A DNA stretch of 64,000 nt from Astragalus membranaceus (Eukaryota > Streptophyta > Magnoliopsida > Fabales > Fabaceae): the NCBI GenBank assembly GCA_039519185.1, contig CM076848.1, positions 60,290,778-60,354,777 of the forward strand, written 5' to 3'. The first letter of the stretch is position 1; each line of letters begins with the position of its first letter. Shown here one piece after another: positions 52,076-63,970 of this stretch. The notes under the pieces are model-generated. The model had not been told where the DNA came from. It did no database searches and was given only the letters and a program-made list of their open reading frames with translations. A program made the translations under genes and the position numbers.

Positions 52076-52091
52076 GCTGCCCCTCTTTATC
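52076..52091 (-). other. Polypurine tract of the giant-LTR element
   Basis: Minus-strand GATAAAGAGGGGCAGC lies directly before the LTR start TGTCATACC. It would prime plus-strand DNA and confirms the minus orientation. Confidence 0.8.
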
Positions 52092-52314
52092 TGGATTTTA
52101 ACGAGGAATATGAATTGGCCGAAACATATTCCGAGGCAAAATAAAGATAAAGAATTTAGAAATTATACCGATTTTGTCTACTTAGGGAAACCCGATTTTT
52201 CCTTTTTCCATCTCTCTAGTTTTTTCTGTTTTTGTTAATGTAAGGTGAAAAATGAAATTCTAATGCATGCGAGAATAGAGATTTTTTTTTTTGATAAATG
52301 GACACTTTCGTGTC

Positions 52315-52500
52315 GATGCGTGCAGACTGAAAGGTAAAATGGGCACTTGGCGTGCAAACAGAAACTGTAAAATGGGCACTTGGCGTGCAAACAGAAAGGT
52401 AAATGGGCACTTGTCGTGCAAACAGAAAAGTAAAATGGGCACTTGGCGTGCAGAAAGCGGTAAATGAGCACTTGGCGTGCAGAAAGCGGTAAATTGGGAA
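52315..52500. repeat. Short tandem repeat, TGGGCACTTGGCGTGCAAAC
   Basis: About six units of 26-33 bases containing AAATGGGCACTTGGCGTGCA and AACAGAAAG. Minus-strand Cys/Phe-rich readings over it are artefacts. Confidence 0.85.
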
Positions 52501-52699
52501 TTCGGAGGCTGCCTAAAACCTTCTAACGGACTCTTGTCGAGTCCGAGCTCTGGGGGGTGGCCTTTTCGAGCGACCGATCAACATCAGGTCCGGAACTGAT
52601 TTGATCAATGGATTTACGCTATGCCTTAGGCTGACACAACTAATCCGAAGGACTTGACGAAGTCTGATGGATCCATTGCGTGCTCGTACACAATGTTGT

Positions 52700-52845
52700 G
52701 ATCTGTGGAAGGAGTTCACTAACTCGGTGGGAGTTCACTAACTCTGTGGGAGTTCACTAACTCTGTGTTGATGGAGTATACTAACTCGGGGTTGAGGGAG
52801 TTTACTAACTCAGGGTTGATGGAGTTTACTAACTCGGGGTTGATG
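52700..52845. repeat. Short tandem repeat, GGAGTTCACTAACTC
   Basis: Six to seven copies of a unit of 20-30 bases with GGAGTT(C/T)ACTAACTC(G/T)G. Later copies contain GGGTTGATGGAGT. Confidence 0.85.
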
Positions 52846-53329
52846 ATTTTCTAAAAATGAGATTTTTGGGACTCTCTGGTCCGAAGTAACTTTTCTCTTG
52901 GATGGTGCATGAAATGCGTGCACTTGGATGTTTGGGGTGCACATGAATGCAATGATTGACTTTGGTGGGATGCCTTTTCTGTTTGATTTTTCTCTTCTTT
53001 TCCTTTTGTTATTCTTTCGCTCTTCTGAGATGCGAGTTTGAAGGCGTAATGTACTGTTTGATGCCATGGAGTGATGACTGGTATGGATGATATGAGAATG
53101 ATGAATGATATGAAGATGTTGTGTTCTTTTATGTTCCATCTTCTGTGATTTTCTTCTCTCGTTTCTTATTTGCTCTTTTTTTTTCTATGGAATGCAGATA
53201 TCTATGTAAATGGAGTGTGAATGTATGTTATGCAAAGTGTATGTGATGTGATGATTTCAATAGAATGATGGATGCTATGATATGCTATTTTTGATTTTCT
53301 TCCTTTTTATTTTGGTTAAGGATCAACAC

Positions 53330-53835
53330 TTCAAGTGCCTACAAGGTAACATCCTAGTCCCCAAGGATTAAGGTGAGCACCAAAGCCCTACAAGATAACA
53401 ACCTAATCCCTGAGGATCCAGGCGAGCACTAAAACCCTACAAGATAACAACGTAATCCCTAAGGATCCAGGCGAGCACTGAAGCCCTACAAGATAACAAA
53501 CTAATCCCTAAGGATCCAGAGCACTGAAGTCTTACAAGATAACAACCTAATCCCTAAGGATCAAGGCGAGCACTAAAGCCCTAAAAGATAACAACCTAAT
53601 CCCTAAGGATCTAGGTGAGCATTGAAGCCCTACAAGATAACAACCTAATCCCTAAGGATCCAGGCGAGCACTGAAGCCCTACAAGATAACAACCTAATCC
53701 CTAAGGATCCAGGCGAGCACTGAAGCCCTACAAGATAACAACCTAATCCCTAAGGATCCGGGCGAGCACCGAAGCCCTACAAGATAACAACCTAATCCCT
53801 AAGGGTTAAGGCGAGCACTAAAGCCCTACAAGCGG
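53330..53835. repeat. 49-bp minisatellite, about ten copies
   Basis: The unit carries GAGCACTGAAGCCCTACAAG followed by ATAACAACCTAATCCCTAAG and GATCCAGGC. Copies vary at single bases, and one is shortened by about four bases near 53517. Confidence 0.93.
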
Positions 53836-55989
53836 CCAACTTTAGGCGACCCCCTCATGTGCTGAGATAGCTGGTTAAAGAATTTTTCCTATTTGTCTTT
53901 TTGCTATGTGAGGATGCAAATGCAGTATTTTGATGCATGATATGACAAAATTTTTGGGGTATTCAAATACTTTTTTTGTGAATACTTTCATAATGATGAG
54001 ACGCGAGACTTTGGATGCAAAAGTGGGGGTGAATTTGACCATCCTTTTTCTTTGGAAAAACTAGTTTTGATTTAAACCGCGGTGTTCTCAAGGTTATTAT
54101 TTACAAGCAAACCCATTTATGTTTTCCTCCATTCCATGATAACTGAACCTTCAATAACAATCTTGTGCTTTCTCTATGAAACATTGCCAAGTGAACACAC
54201 ATGAATATGCAGACGCCAGGTGAGTGTTTAGGATGAATGCCAGACTGCCCCAATTCAGGCCTTCGGCGACTGTGAATGAATGACTTGCCCCTATCCGGAG
54301 TGTGAAAGGAAGCGGAGTGAAAGAGCAAATACGCAGGAACTAGTGCCATGGCTGACACCGGGTGAAAGGATGAATGGCCATGGATGGACACTGAATAGAC
54401 TCTCCCCGGACTAGGGTGGGCAGGTGGTGAAGAGAATACCCCAACTTTTAGATCTGAGTGGTGTTCTCAGTGCAAATCTTTGGTTCTCTGTGAATGTCTC
54501 AACTTTTGGCATGAAAGAAACCTTACTTGGTGATCACTAAACCTTGTTTTAATGCAACTTGAGTGTGTTTTGGAGTGCAAGTCCCTCTTTTTTTTTTTAT
54601 TTTGTCAGCTTTCTTTTTTCTGACTGTTCGTTTTTGTTTCCTCAGTTCTCTTTTTTTCTGAGGGTTTATTCTTTCTTGATCAGCTTTCTTTTTTCTGATC
54701 GTTTGTTTTTTCTTTTGAGCAAACACATTGTACATAGATAAGCTTGTTCGTCCTAAGATTAGAATCTGAGAGAACAAAAGCAATCGGTCATTGATCGGAA
54801 TGGATCTTTGGAGTTGTGATGTGGCTAATGGTTAATGATTTATGAAGGGAGGGATAATTGGGTTCAAAGAAGTATTTGATGATTGATGGAACGGATGTTT
54901 TTTTTTTTAGTGGTATAATTTGGCCAGGTTAATGGTTTATGAAAGAATGAGTTATTAGACTCAATGAGGTGTTTGAGGTTTTATTGAGATGAGAACCTCT
55001 TATGTGCCTCACGGTAAAATGAACCTGTTTCAGGGTTGTAACGTGGTCAAGGGTTTATGGAGGATAGGCCAAAGGAAGTGTTTGAAGGTTTATGGAACCA
55101 GGTGTTGGAAGATTTATCGAGACAAGGGTCTCTTGTGCTTTGTGGCAACATGTATCAGCTCACAACTTATTATTTTTTGTCTTTTTGATTTTTTTTGACT
55201 CATTTGTTTCATTTTTCGGACTTTTCTTCTTTCTTTGCTTTTGAGTTGAGTGAGCTGATGCACTATTTTTGTTTTTGATATTTGAAGTGATCCTTGTCTA
55301 GGGTGATTAGAGGGTATATTTTTGAGTTTGGTTTTTCTTGGCTTAAGGTAGGTAGGAAAGGGACTTTCTGGGATTTTGGGTTCTTGAGGGTATAGGGAGG
55401 TGGCCACACTTCATCTCAAATCCCGATGGCTTATTTATTTTTGTAAAACAAGATAACGGTTCATCTATCTATATGTGTTTGCTCCTTTCTTTGCATTTTT
55501 TTCTCTTCTTCTTTTTTTTATGCCCTAACTTTTGCCTGGACCGCCCTTTGCGGGTTTTCGATCCATCGGGCGCTTTTTTCTGCCTAGGCCGCCCTTTGCG
55601 GGTTTTCCACCTAGCGAGCTTATTTTCTTGTTTATTATTATCTTTTGAAAGACTTGCACTGAAGGAATATGATATTAACAAGGAAAATTAGTGATCACAG
55701 TCTTGCCCCAGCATGGAGGACTTAAAGCGTTAGACTGAACTAAAAGTCAAATATGCACTGATGGACTTATGATAAAACAGGGCAATGACGATCTTGAACA
55801 AAAGTGACTGAAAAGGGTAACTTTTATAGATGACGATGCTGAAAAGGAAACATGTGCCCTTATTGAAATATCCTAAGGCCTTGGGCAGAGCCAGAGGATT
55901 GCATTACATAAAATTTGCTTTGAACTGAAAACTACATGAAAATGCATGACGAAGACACAAATGCTTGACGATCAACACCTCGATCCTCT
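53836..55989. other. Interior of the giant-LTR element without protein genes
   Basis: AT-rich DNA with T-rich runs and a duplicated phrase CCGCCCTTTGCGGGTTTT (55540 and 55588). Open frames here are short and Lys/Arg- or Phe-rich. Where pol should follow gag on the minus strand I see none of its motifs. Confidence 0.6.
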
Positions 55990-57417
55990 TCAACTACTGC
56001 CATCCCGGCCTGACAGCCCTGATCTCAAAGGGTTTAGTCCTTCACCTCCCTCATCAAAGGTCAACTGTTTTGTATCAATAAGATCCTGAACCGACTGCTT
56101 CAAAGGATGACAATTCTCAGTAGAGTGACCAATTGCCCCAGAATGGAATTCACAGGTAGCCTTTGCATTATACCTTCTTGGGAATGGAGGTTGGACTGGC
56201 TTCATCCCACGAGGAGAGATCAACCTATGGTTGATTAGATAGCTGCACAAATCAGTGTACGACACAGGAATGGGGTCGTACTAACGTGACTTTCCTTGTC
56301 CCACTATAGCATTGATTTCTCCATTTTTCCTTGCAGGCAAATCACTAGCATTGTCGGCGCCAGTAGGATTGCAGGGGATTCTTCCTCTCTTCATCCTGAC
56401 TTCAAGTCTTGCCCCTACTTTGATCACATCTGAGAAGCTTGAGGACCCACTTCCAACCAGACGTTCATAGAAAACAGCTGGGAGAGTCTCCATAAACATG
56501 TACACCATCTCCTTTTCAGTCAATGGTGGCTTCACCTAAGCAGCTATGCTCCTCCATCTTTGAGCATATTCCTTAAAGGACTCATGATCTTTCTTGCTCA
56601 TATACTGCAGCTGAATCCGATCTGGAGCCATGTCTTTGTTGTATTCGTACTCCTTTAAGAAAGCTTCAGAAAGGTCCTTCCAACTGTGGATGTCGGAAGG
56701 CTGCAACTGCATGTACCAATCCAGAGATGCCCCAGTTAGGCTGTACTGGAAGTAGTGGATGAGCAGTTTGTCGTCGTGATTGTATGCGGTCATCCTTCGG
56801 GCGTACATGGTTACATGTCTATTTGGGCAGCTGGTACCACAATATTGGTCAAAGACTGGCACCTTCATCTTTGGGGGAATAACCAAGTCTGGAACAAGAC
56901 ATAGATCACGGGCGTCTTTAGCTTTGGTCTTTGAATCCTCTATGGCTTTTAAACGCTTTTCCAACTCATGCAACTGATCTCTGGGTTGAGAGTTCTCAAA
57001 TAGGTGACCTTGAGGATCACTATCCATATTGAAAAGAGAAACCTCATGTGGATCAGCACCTCCCAGGGCGTGAGCAGGATAATTAACCCCAGATCCCGGA
57101 TGGGGAATAGCAGTCACAGCTTCAGCGGGTCCCGAGGTAGGAAGGATGGTTGCGGCCCCACCTGGGTTTACAACAGCAGTATCTTCGGTAGTGGTCCCGT
57201 TTTTCAAAGCTTGCAGGGTGCCCATCATTTCAGTCATCTGCATTCTTATCGCATCCATCTGCATTTCTATCACCCCGACTTTATTATTTAACGCCTGATT
57301 CTCTTGGACTAGTGCCTGATTCCCTTGGACTAGCTGCTTGAGGACTTCCATAATCGGATTATCTAGACCTGAATTGCCGGGATTCTCAATCACTAGGTTT
57401 CCTTGATTGGTCGCCAT
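55990..57417 (-). pseudogene. Gypsy-type gag with two in-frame TAG codons
   Basis: On the minus strand the likely start is the Met at 57417 (MATNQGNLVIENPG). A Gln/Asn/Met-rich coiled region follows, then the retrotransposon gag domain (VFDQYCGTSCPNRHVTMYAR, LTGASLDWYMQL, then MSKKDHESFKEYAQRWRSIA). A TAG at 56533-56535 interrupts it. The frame goes on with PPLTEKEMVYMFMETLP, meets a second TAG near 56276, and ends with a zinc knuckle of the form CEFHSGAIGHSTENC at about 56140. Both stops are TAG and lie in the same frame as the domains, with no frameshift. Since the LTRs are nearly identical, the element moved recently although this gag is broken, so capsid protein may have come from another copy. 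Confidence 0.85.
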
Positions 57418-58686
57418 GAATCTTGAGTCTGAAGCGGATATCGGCAAACCAGTTGGCCTCTTTCTAGAGATAACAGGGCACACAACATAAGCGCAAGAAC
57501 GAATGACTGAACAAATGCATGCGACACTTTAGGCTTTACGGGCGGGGCTAGACTAGGACGGGGAATGATGATAAAGCAGGGAAACTGACGGACACGGACA
57601 GGGGCGACTGCACATGGCATGCATGCCTAGAAGAATGCTTCACATGATAGAAAAAATTTATGAACAATTTTAATCTTTTATCATGGGATGGATGAGATGC
57701 AAAAATTTTGAAGTTATGTGAATGAGCTGCTGACTCGAGAACTGGGTACTTTGGAACACCTTGAGTTTTTTTTTTTTTTGGGGGAATGACTATTTTGCAA
57801 AACCGTCTCGTCTCTCATCAAAACCTTTATTGTACAGATCATGATATGCAAATGCATGGAAAAATGACCACTTGAGAAGTGTACTTATTCTAAAAAATAA
57901 AAAAAATTGTTTTTTTTTTGTGCAAGATGAAATACAAAATTTCAATGCATTTTTGAATGCAAGAATGATGCTTTTCCAAAATGGCTTTTTTCATTTGTTA
58001 TGCTTGACGGGGCGGACCCGCTCCTACGTATCCTCACTGTGATAAGGAATCAAAGCGTACGTAGTTCTACCATGTCCTTTCTCTTCTTTTTTGCATGATG
58101 CCCATGAGGTTGACGCTGAAATGCTATGCAAATGATAACCCCTTTTGTTTTCATTTTTCTTATGCAATGTATGATGAATGTACTTTTTCAAAATTGGAGT
58201 TTTATTTAGTGCAAATGATGCAAATGCTGTAATAATGCGATGTAATGCAATGATGCAATGCAAGATGCTTCTTTTTGGTATTTTTGCGTAAAGAGGGTAT
58301 TCACAGGTGGAATTTTGAAAATTTACACTCTATATGCTCCCCCATATAGGTGTTTATTTGAAAGGGAAAAGCATATTTTTTTGATTTTCAAAAAAAAAAA
58401 ATTGAGGGAAAAAGGTTGACTGAACTGAATGCAACAATGCAGCACACAATTTGGAAAGCCCTTGTGACCTAAAAAGAGGTGAGACCTACGATCTAGGGCA
58501 ATTTAAAGGGTAATCCTCCCATGTGGCTCTATTCACTCCCTCGCAAAGGCTACCAGAGCTAAATCTCTCTCATGATAACACCCACAACGATGGAATGCCA
58601 TCTGGTGTGAGGTACCATAAAAGAGCATACTCTGGCTGAAACTTTCGTGAGAGCAGAAGGACATCGGTCCAATTGGCAGTCACTAC
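57418..58686 (-). other. Leader region of the giant-LTR element
   Basis: Between the shortened 5' LTR and gag on the minus strand. It contains a third type of copy of the TCCTACGTATCC / GTACGTAGTTC pair (58020-58065) that also occurs twice in each LTR. No ORF of note. Confidence 0.55.
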
Positions 58687-61600
58687 CCGGTTCGGACTTC
58701 TCATTGTACAACGTGGAAAAGGTATGGAGCCGCCACCAATATTTTAATTTTAAGACCAAAACATTGAAAAAATGTCTTTTAGACAAGGCGGATGGTCTTT
58801 CGAAAACTAGAGATATGGGTTCGGGGGTCGGTTAGGCATGGGGAAGGTATTAGCACCCCGTACCTCCTTTCTACCGAAAGGGAACCTTTAATTAAATGTG
58901 TGGTTTGAAGTGTTGATTTGAAAATGCTTTTATTTTGCCTCTTTATTGAAAAGGGAGTGAGAAGACTTAATGAAAATTTTTATTTTTGGCGCTTGACGAG
59001 AGTTGGCCTCTCGCTCCTACGTATCTCCTGGTGCGATGGAGAATTCAAAGCTACGTAGTTCTTGGTTGTCCTAAAAAGGTTTTTGTTTTTTAGTCTGTTT
59101 AGATGAGTTTTCGCAGTAGGAGTGAGGATTCGCGATGACCAAACAACAACGGTTTAGAGTGGCCGCGCTACTAACTCTTTTGAAAATGAAATTATCATTA
59201 ACAACCAAACGGCAACGGCGCGAGTGATCATTAACGATAATCGGTTTTGCTTTTGATTCGAGTGTTCGCGACGACCAAACAACAACGGTTTAGAGTGGCC
59301 GTGCTACTAACTCTTTTGAAAATGAAATTATCATTAACAACCAAACGGCAACGGCGCGAGTGATCATTAATGATAATAATCGGTTTTTATTTTAGATGAT
59401 CAAAAAGGGCTTTCGCAATCGAATTAATTTTGGTTTGTTGTGCTTGACGAGGACGTGGCTCGCTCCTACGTATCCCAAATGGGAATCAAAGCGACGTAGT
59501 TCTAACTTCTTTAGTTTTGAAAAGGTTTTTGTTTTTTTATCTTTTTGGTGAGTTTTCGCAATAGGACGAGCATTAGCGAGTGATTAAACTAACAAAGGCT
59601 ATGGGTAATCACTGCTAAATACTCAAAAAGAGTTGTTACCTCTAGTCAGACGAACAAAGGCTCTGATTGACTATTAGTAACAACTTGCTTTTATTATATT
59701 TTCGAAAAGGTTTTCGAAGTAGGACGAGCATTAGCGAATGATTACACTAACAAAGGTTATGAGTAATCATCGCTAAGTACTCATGTGAAATTGAAGAGCG
59801 TTCATAGAGATCAAACTAACAAAGGTTATGGGTGACCTCCACTACTTGCTTATTTTTGTTTATTAAAAATGCTTTGAAAATTAATTGGTTTGGAAAAGAG
59901 TTTTTAGAAAAATAAATAAATCATTTTCAATCGAATTCTATGTCCAAAACCAAATGCAAAATGAATGATTGAAGTTCAAACATATTCAACTAATCAAGCA
60001 ATCATGAACATGTTGATCATCAACTAAGATTAAGCATGCCAATATAATCAAGAGATTTAATTGTCATAGATGCAAGACAAAGTTCTCAAAACAATAGCGT
60101 TTGTGTGTGAATGAGAATTGCTACACAAGTTGGAAGCAATCTCAAGAGGGGCACATATGCCTCTATGCTACACATGTTGGTAGCCTTATAAGGGCACATG
60201 ATTGTGTAAAAGGGTTTGTGCACAATTAAGTCAAGACATTCAAATGGCATCAAGAACAAAGGAATACAATTGATCATAGGCATAGAGTATTCTAGGTTAG
60301 GTGAATGAACATGTGAGCAATGATGCATGATTTGGCAAGCATGTGAATGCATGAGCATACAAGAATGAATGCATGAATGAGTAGACAAGAGGATGCATGA
60401 GCATACAAGAATGCATGAGCATTTGAGTATGATTACATTTATTATGCAAGGCATAAATACTCGAGAATGCATGAGAGTGTCGCATAAATAGGGATGGATG
60501 AAGATGCATGAGGGTGAAAATGTTTTGGTAAAAGGTTTAGGTAAGAAAGTGGTAAAATGTTTTTGGGTTTTGGTGTTTTGGAAATGAGATGAAATGTTTT
60601 TGGTCTTGAAAGTGGTAAAAGTATTTTGGGGTTTATTTTATAAAGTTGAAAAAGTATGAAATGCAAATGAGAAAATGTTTTGGGGTTTTTATGCAAAGAT
60701 GCAAGTGGTAAAATGTTTTGAATGAAGGTGAAAATGTTTTATGTGATGAGATAAAAATGTTTTGGTAAAAACTAAGTGAAATGGTAAAAACCAAAGTGGT
60801 AAAATGTTTTTATGTTTTTTTGGTAAAAAGTTAATGAAGTGGTAAAGCAAAATGGTAAAAAGTAAACAAACACAATGACATAACTTGCATTTACTCAACC
60901 ACAATCAAAATGACAATCTTCAAGCAATCAAAGGGGTAAAAACCTAGTCATGGCCGAATGCATACAAGCATGGAATCATCAACTTATTTCATGCAAAAAT
61001 TGACAAATTAACACACAAAACAACACAAAAGAAGAGGACCTAATCTATCATGCAAGTTCCTAAGACAAACATCAACCAAATCATGCATTTATTCACGCAA
61101 AATCAAAGGAAACAAAACTAGCAAAATGGGTATGAGAATGGGTTTTTATTTGATGAAAATTATACCAACAAGGTTTAAAATACAATAAAATGCAAGAAGA
61201 CACAAGAACAATTCCTTCAAAGCCAAGGAGCCACCTCAAACACCCAAGCCTCCCTAAGTGCTTGTCAATAATGTTTGAGATGGCTCCTCAAAGCATCAAC
61301 AACAATATATGAAGGAGTTGAGATGAGGAGAAGAGAGATTACATAATGAAAATTAAAGAAAATGCAAGAGTTTGTGAGCTTACCTCTAGATCTTGCTTGA
61401 AATGAAGAAGATCAAAATAGAAACCAAGAACACTTGAACCTCCTCTTGAATCCCACGAAAATCACTTGATATTGAAGGATTTGATGATGAACTTTGAAGA
61501 TAATGCAAGATTAGAAGTGGATCTAGTGTAGGAATCAAGAATAATGAAGTTTGGATGGTTGAAAATTGAAGAATTGGTGGTGGAAATGGTGGGAGGTGGT

Positions 61601-62771
61601 CTTGGGTTTGAGAGGGGAGGAGGAGAGGAATTGTGATCTGATTGTGTGCTAGGGTAAAATGAGAATCCTCCCCCCTATGGTCTCTTATTTTGGGTTTTAT
61701 ATGAGGTGCAAAATTAAGGGTATATAGGACATTGTGCTTTTGCCAACCATTGAGATTTGAGATAGAATTTGAATCAAGGGCCAAGATTGCAATGCACATG
61801 GATTAGGGACAAAGAGAAAACACAAATGAGTGAGGAATGGCTGGTGTCATATGAAATTGAAGAGTTTTTTGTACACAAAAATTGTTGAGGGCAATTAGGT
61901 CAATTTGCACATAGTTGTAGCCTAGGATTTGATCTAGAATTTTAATCAATGGCTAGGAATACAACTCACATGGATTAAGGGCATGAAGAAACACAAAATG
62001 AGGGAAAAAGGAGGGCTGAAATTCGCAGCCATGAGGAGGGAAGGAGAGGGAAAAAATGCAAGTTGTCACAAAATAGTACATTTTGTCTTATTAAGGACAC
62101 TACCTTATTTTGATTCTTTTTTATTTTTCTTTTTATGATCATTCTTTTATTCCATGAAGATTCTTTTTTTTTTTATTTTGGGCTCATCCTAGGATTCAAT
62201 CATTGGGCCCAAAATTCCATGACAACACCATTCCCAAAATTGATTTTGGGCCTCACTCTAGCGGAAATGACCATTTTGCCCTTTTCTTCGAAACTTGACT
62301 TTTTATGCAAAATTTAATCAATGATGCGCAAAAATTTATAACCCAACTCATTTTGACCCAAATGAATTCCTCCAAAGATGCCCAGTGATTTTTACTGAGA
62401 AATTATCTTTTAGGGTAAAATGACCAAAATGCCCTTTTTGACCCAAAAACCCTAATTTTGCCCGATAATGCATTTCCACTTCAAAAATGAATCTATAACC
62501 CTAGAAATGACCTCTAGAATCTTAGAATGCATGCTCAATGACCTTCATGAGGAATTATCATTTTTATTGTGAAATGACCAAAATACCCTTTTGGACTCAA
62601 AAAACCTGATTTACCCAAAAAGTGCATTTCAACTCTAAAAATGATTTTAGAAACTTTGGAATGACTTTTAGGACTCAAAATGCAATGCATGATGCTTCTC
62701 ACTCCTCAACTTATTTATTTTTGTGGAAAATTAGGGTTTTGATCTAAGCTGGACAAAATTGGGGTATGACA
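58687..62771 (-). repeat. 5' LTR (right copy) of the giant-LTR element, lacking its last 18 bases
   Basis: It matches the left copy from CCGGTTCGG onward to the end. The terminal 18 bases of the left LTR (TGTTGCACCCCAAAAAAT on the plus strand) are missing here, and interior sequence GCAGTCACTAC adjoins directly. In minus orientation this is the junction of LTR and primer site, so both the LTR terminus and the primer site have been lost by deletion. Confidence 0.88.
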
Positions 62772-63569
62772 CCTGGTCCAGGGTGGTCAAACGATTTAAT
62801 TTAACAATTAATATATATCGTCGCGTAGAATTTTTTTACAACGGCAGTCAATCACGAAACAACACATCATAAAAAATGTTTGACTTTATCTCACCTACCT
62901 TAAAAAGTTTTTACCGCGATGGTGTATACCAAATAAACATATTTTGTTCTTCTAATTTGGTAATTTTGGTCTTTGTGATTTTTCATTGCACTTTTGGTTG
63001 CTAAATATCATGGATTGTGTAATTTTATTCCTTTATTTTTCCAAAATTCAAAAAATTTTAGGACCAAAAGAGCAAATAATATATAATTTTGAGGGGAAAA
63101 TTGGGGGCAAAAATTGTCAAAGTAAAATAAAAAGACTATAATCACCAAGTTAACAAAAATCACCATATTTATTTGTGATAATAATAGACTTTTTTTGATC
63201 AAATGAGACTAATTAGACTAATGGACTTGTTATTATTCTTTTATCTCATTAGACAAATAAAGTTAGTTGGAGTAGCTAAATAACATATTATCGGGGTAGC
63301 TGAATTTAAAATATACCTAATTATCTAAATACATATATTAGTTTTTGATAACCAAAACTACCCCATAGTTACACTACCAACTGCTCCTGAAGCTGCAATA
63401 GGAAAGAGCAGCTAGGAATGGAAAGAGAAAAATAGTAGTAGGATGTGCAAAAAATAAAACTAGGAGTGTCAAAATATATTTTTCATAGGGGTATTGGTGC
63501 AAATTTTTAAATTTGAGAGTGTGCAGCTGCACACCCTCACGTATATGTAGATCCGCCACTGGTAGGGAA

Positions 63570-63687
63570 AAAGGTTAGTGGTAACCTCCAGATATTGAGG
63601 ATTTCTTTTATTTGTGGTAGCTGGCTTGCTGGAAATTGGTCAGGTATTGGAAACAAACTTTACCACAGAGGGAAGACTACTAGGTGT
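63570..63687. other. Right flank of the hAT element
   Basis: Sequence directly after the right target duplication. No gene recognised. Confidence 0.4.
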
Positions 63688-63970
63688 AACAAGCAAAATC
63701 TGACTCATCAAGGATCGTGCAAATATTTCTGCCCCAGTATTGGTAAAAGGAACCCCCAAGAGTAGGATGCACTGGTGTACTATACAAGTTTGACTCATGA
63801 TGGGTCTTGCAAATTTTTTCCCCAGTATTGGTTAAAAGCATTGCCCCGGGAGAAGGATGCATTGGTGTACAAAACTAGTTTGGCTCATGAAGTCTTTGCA
63901 AAAGTTTCTTTCCTAGGATGGGTAAAAGGTGAGGCCAATGTAGGATCTTCTAAGATTTCTTCCTCATTCT
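63688..63970. repeat. Tandem repeat of about 90 bp, three copies
   Basis: A unit with TTTGACTCATGATGGGTCTT, then GCAAAT, a T run, CCCCAGTATTGGTAAAAGG, then GAGTAGGATGCACTGGTGTAC starts near 63694, 63790 and 63877. The third copy is more divergent. The array may continue beyond the window. Confidence 0.75.

Larger units (their letters stand above)
47976..62771 (-). mobile_element. Giant-LTR gypsy-type element with gag only
   Basis: The 14,796-bp element is flanked by the 5-bp duplication CCTGG (47971-47975 and 62772-62776). The LTRs are 4.1 kb and nearly identical: I find about six substitutions and one 3-base indel. Orientation is minus, shown by TGTCATACCCC at 62771, a polypurine tract before the left LTR and gag on the minus strand. 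The interior (52076-58686) holds gag, broken by two TAG codons, and several minisatellites. No protease, polymerase or integrase is seen, so the element moved with enzymes from relatives. It inserted in the hAT, which fixes the order of the two events. Confidence 0.88.
47953..63561. mobile_element. Small hAT element split by a 14.8-kb LTR element
   Basis: The left end CAGTGGCGTATCTA (from 47953) and the right end (…TAGATCCGCCACTG, to 63561) are inverted repeats with one mismatch over 14 bases. A perfect 8-bp duplication GTAGGGAA flanks them (47945-47952 and 63562-63569), the size typical of hAT elements. Without the nested LTR element the hAT is only about 810 bp (23 bp left of the insertion and about 785 bp right of it). 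It has no transposase and is therefore non-autonomous. The right part (62777-63561) is AT-rich and non-coding. Confidence 0.85.

Noticed and set aside
53330..53835. Regularly spaced repeats that might suggest a CRISPR array
   Set aside because: Units are contiguous without unique spacers, and the setting is a plant retroelement; it is a minisatellite.
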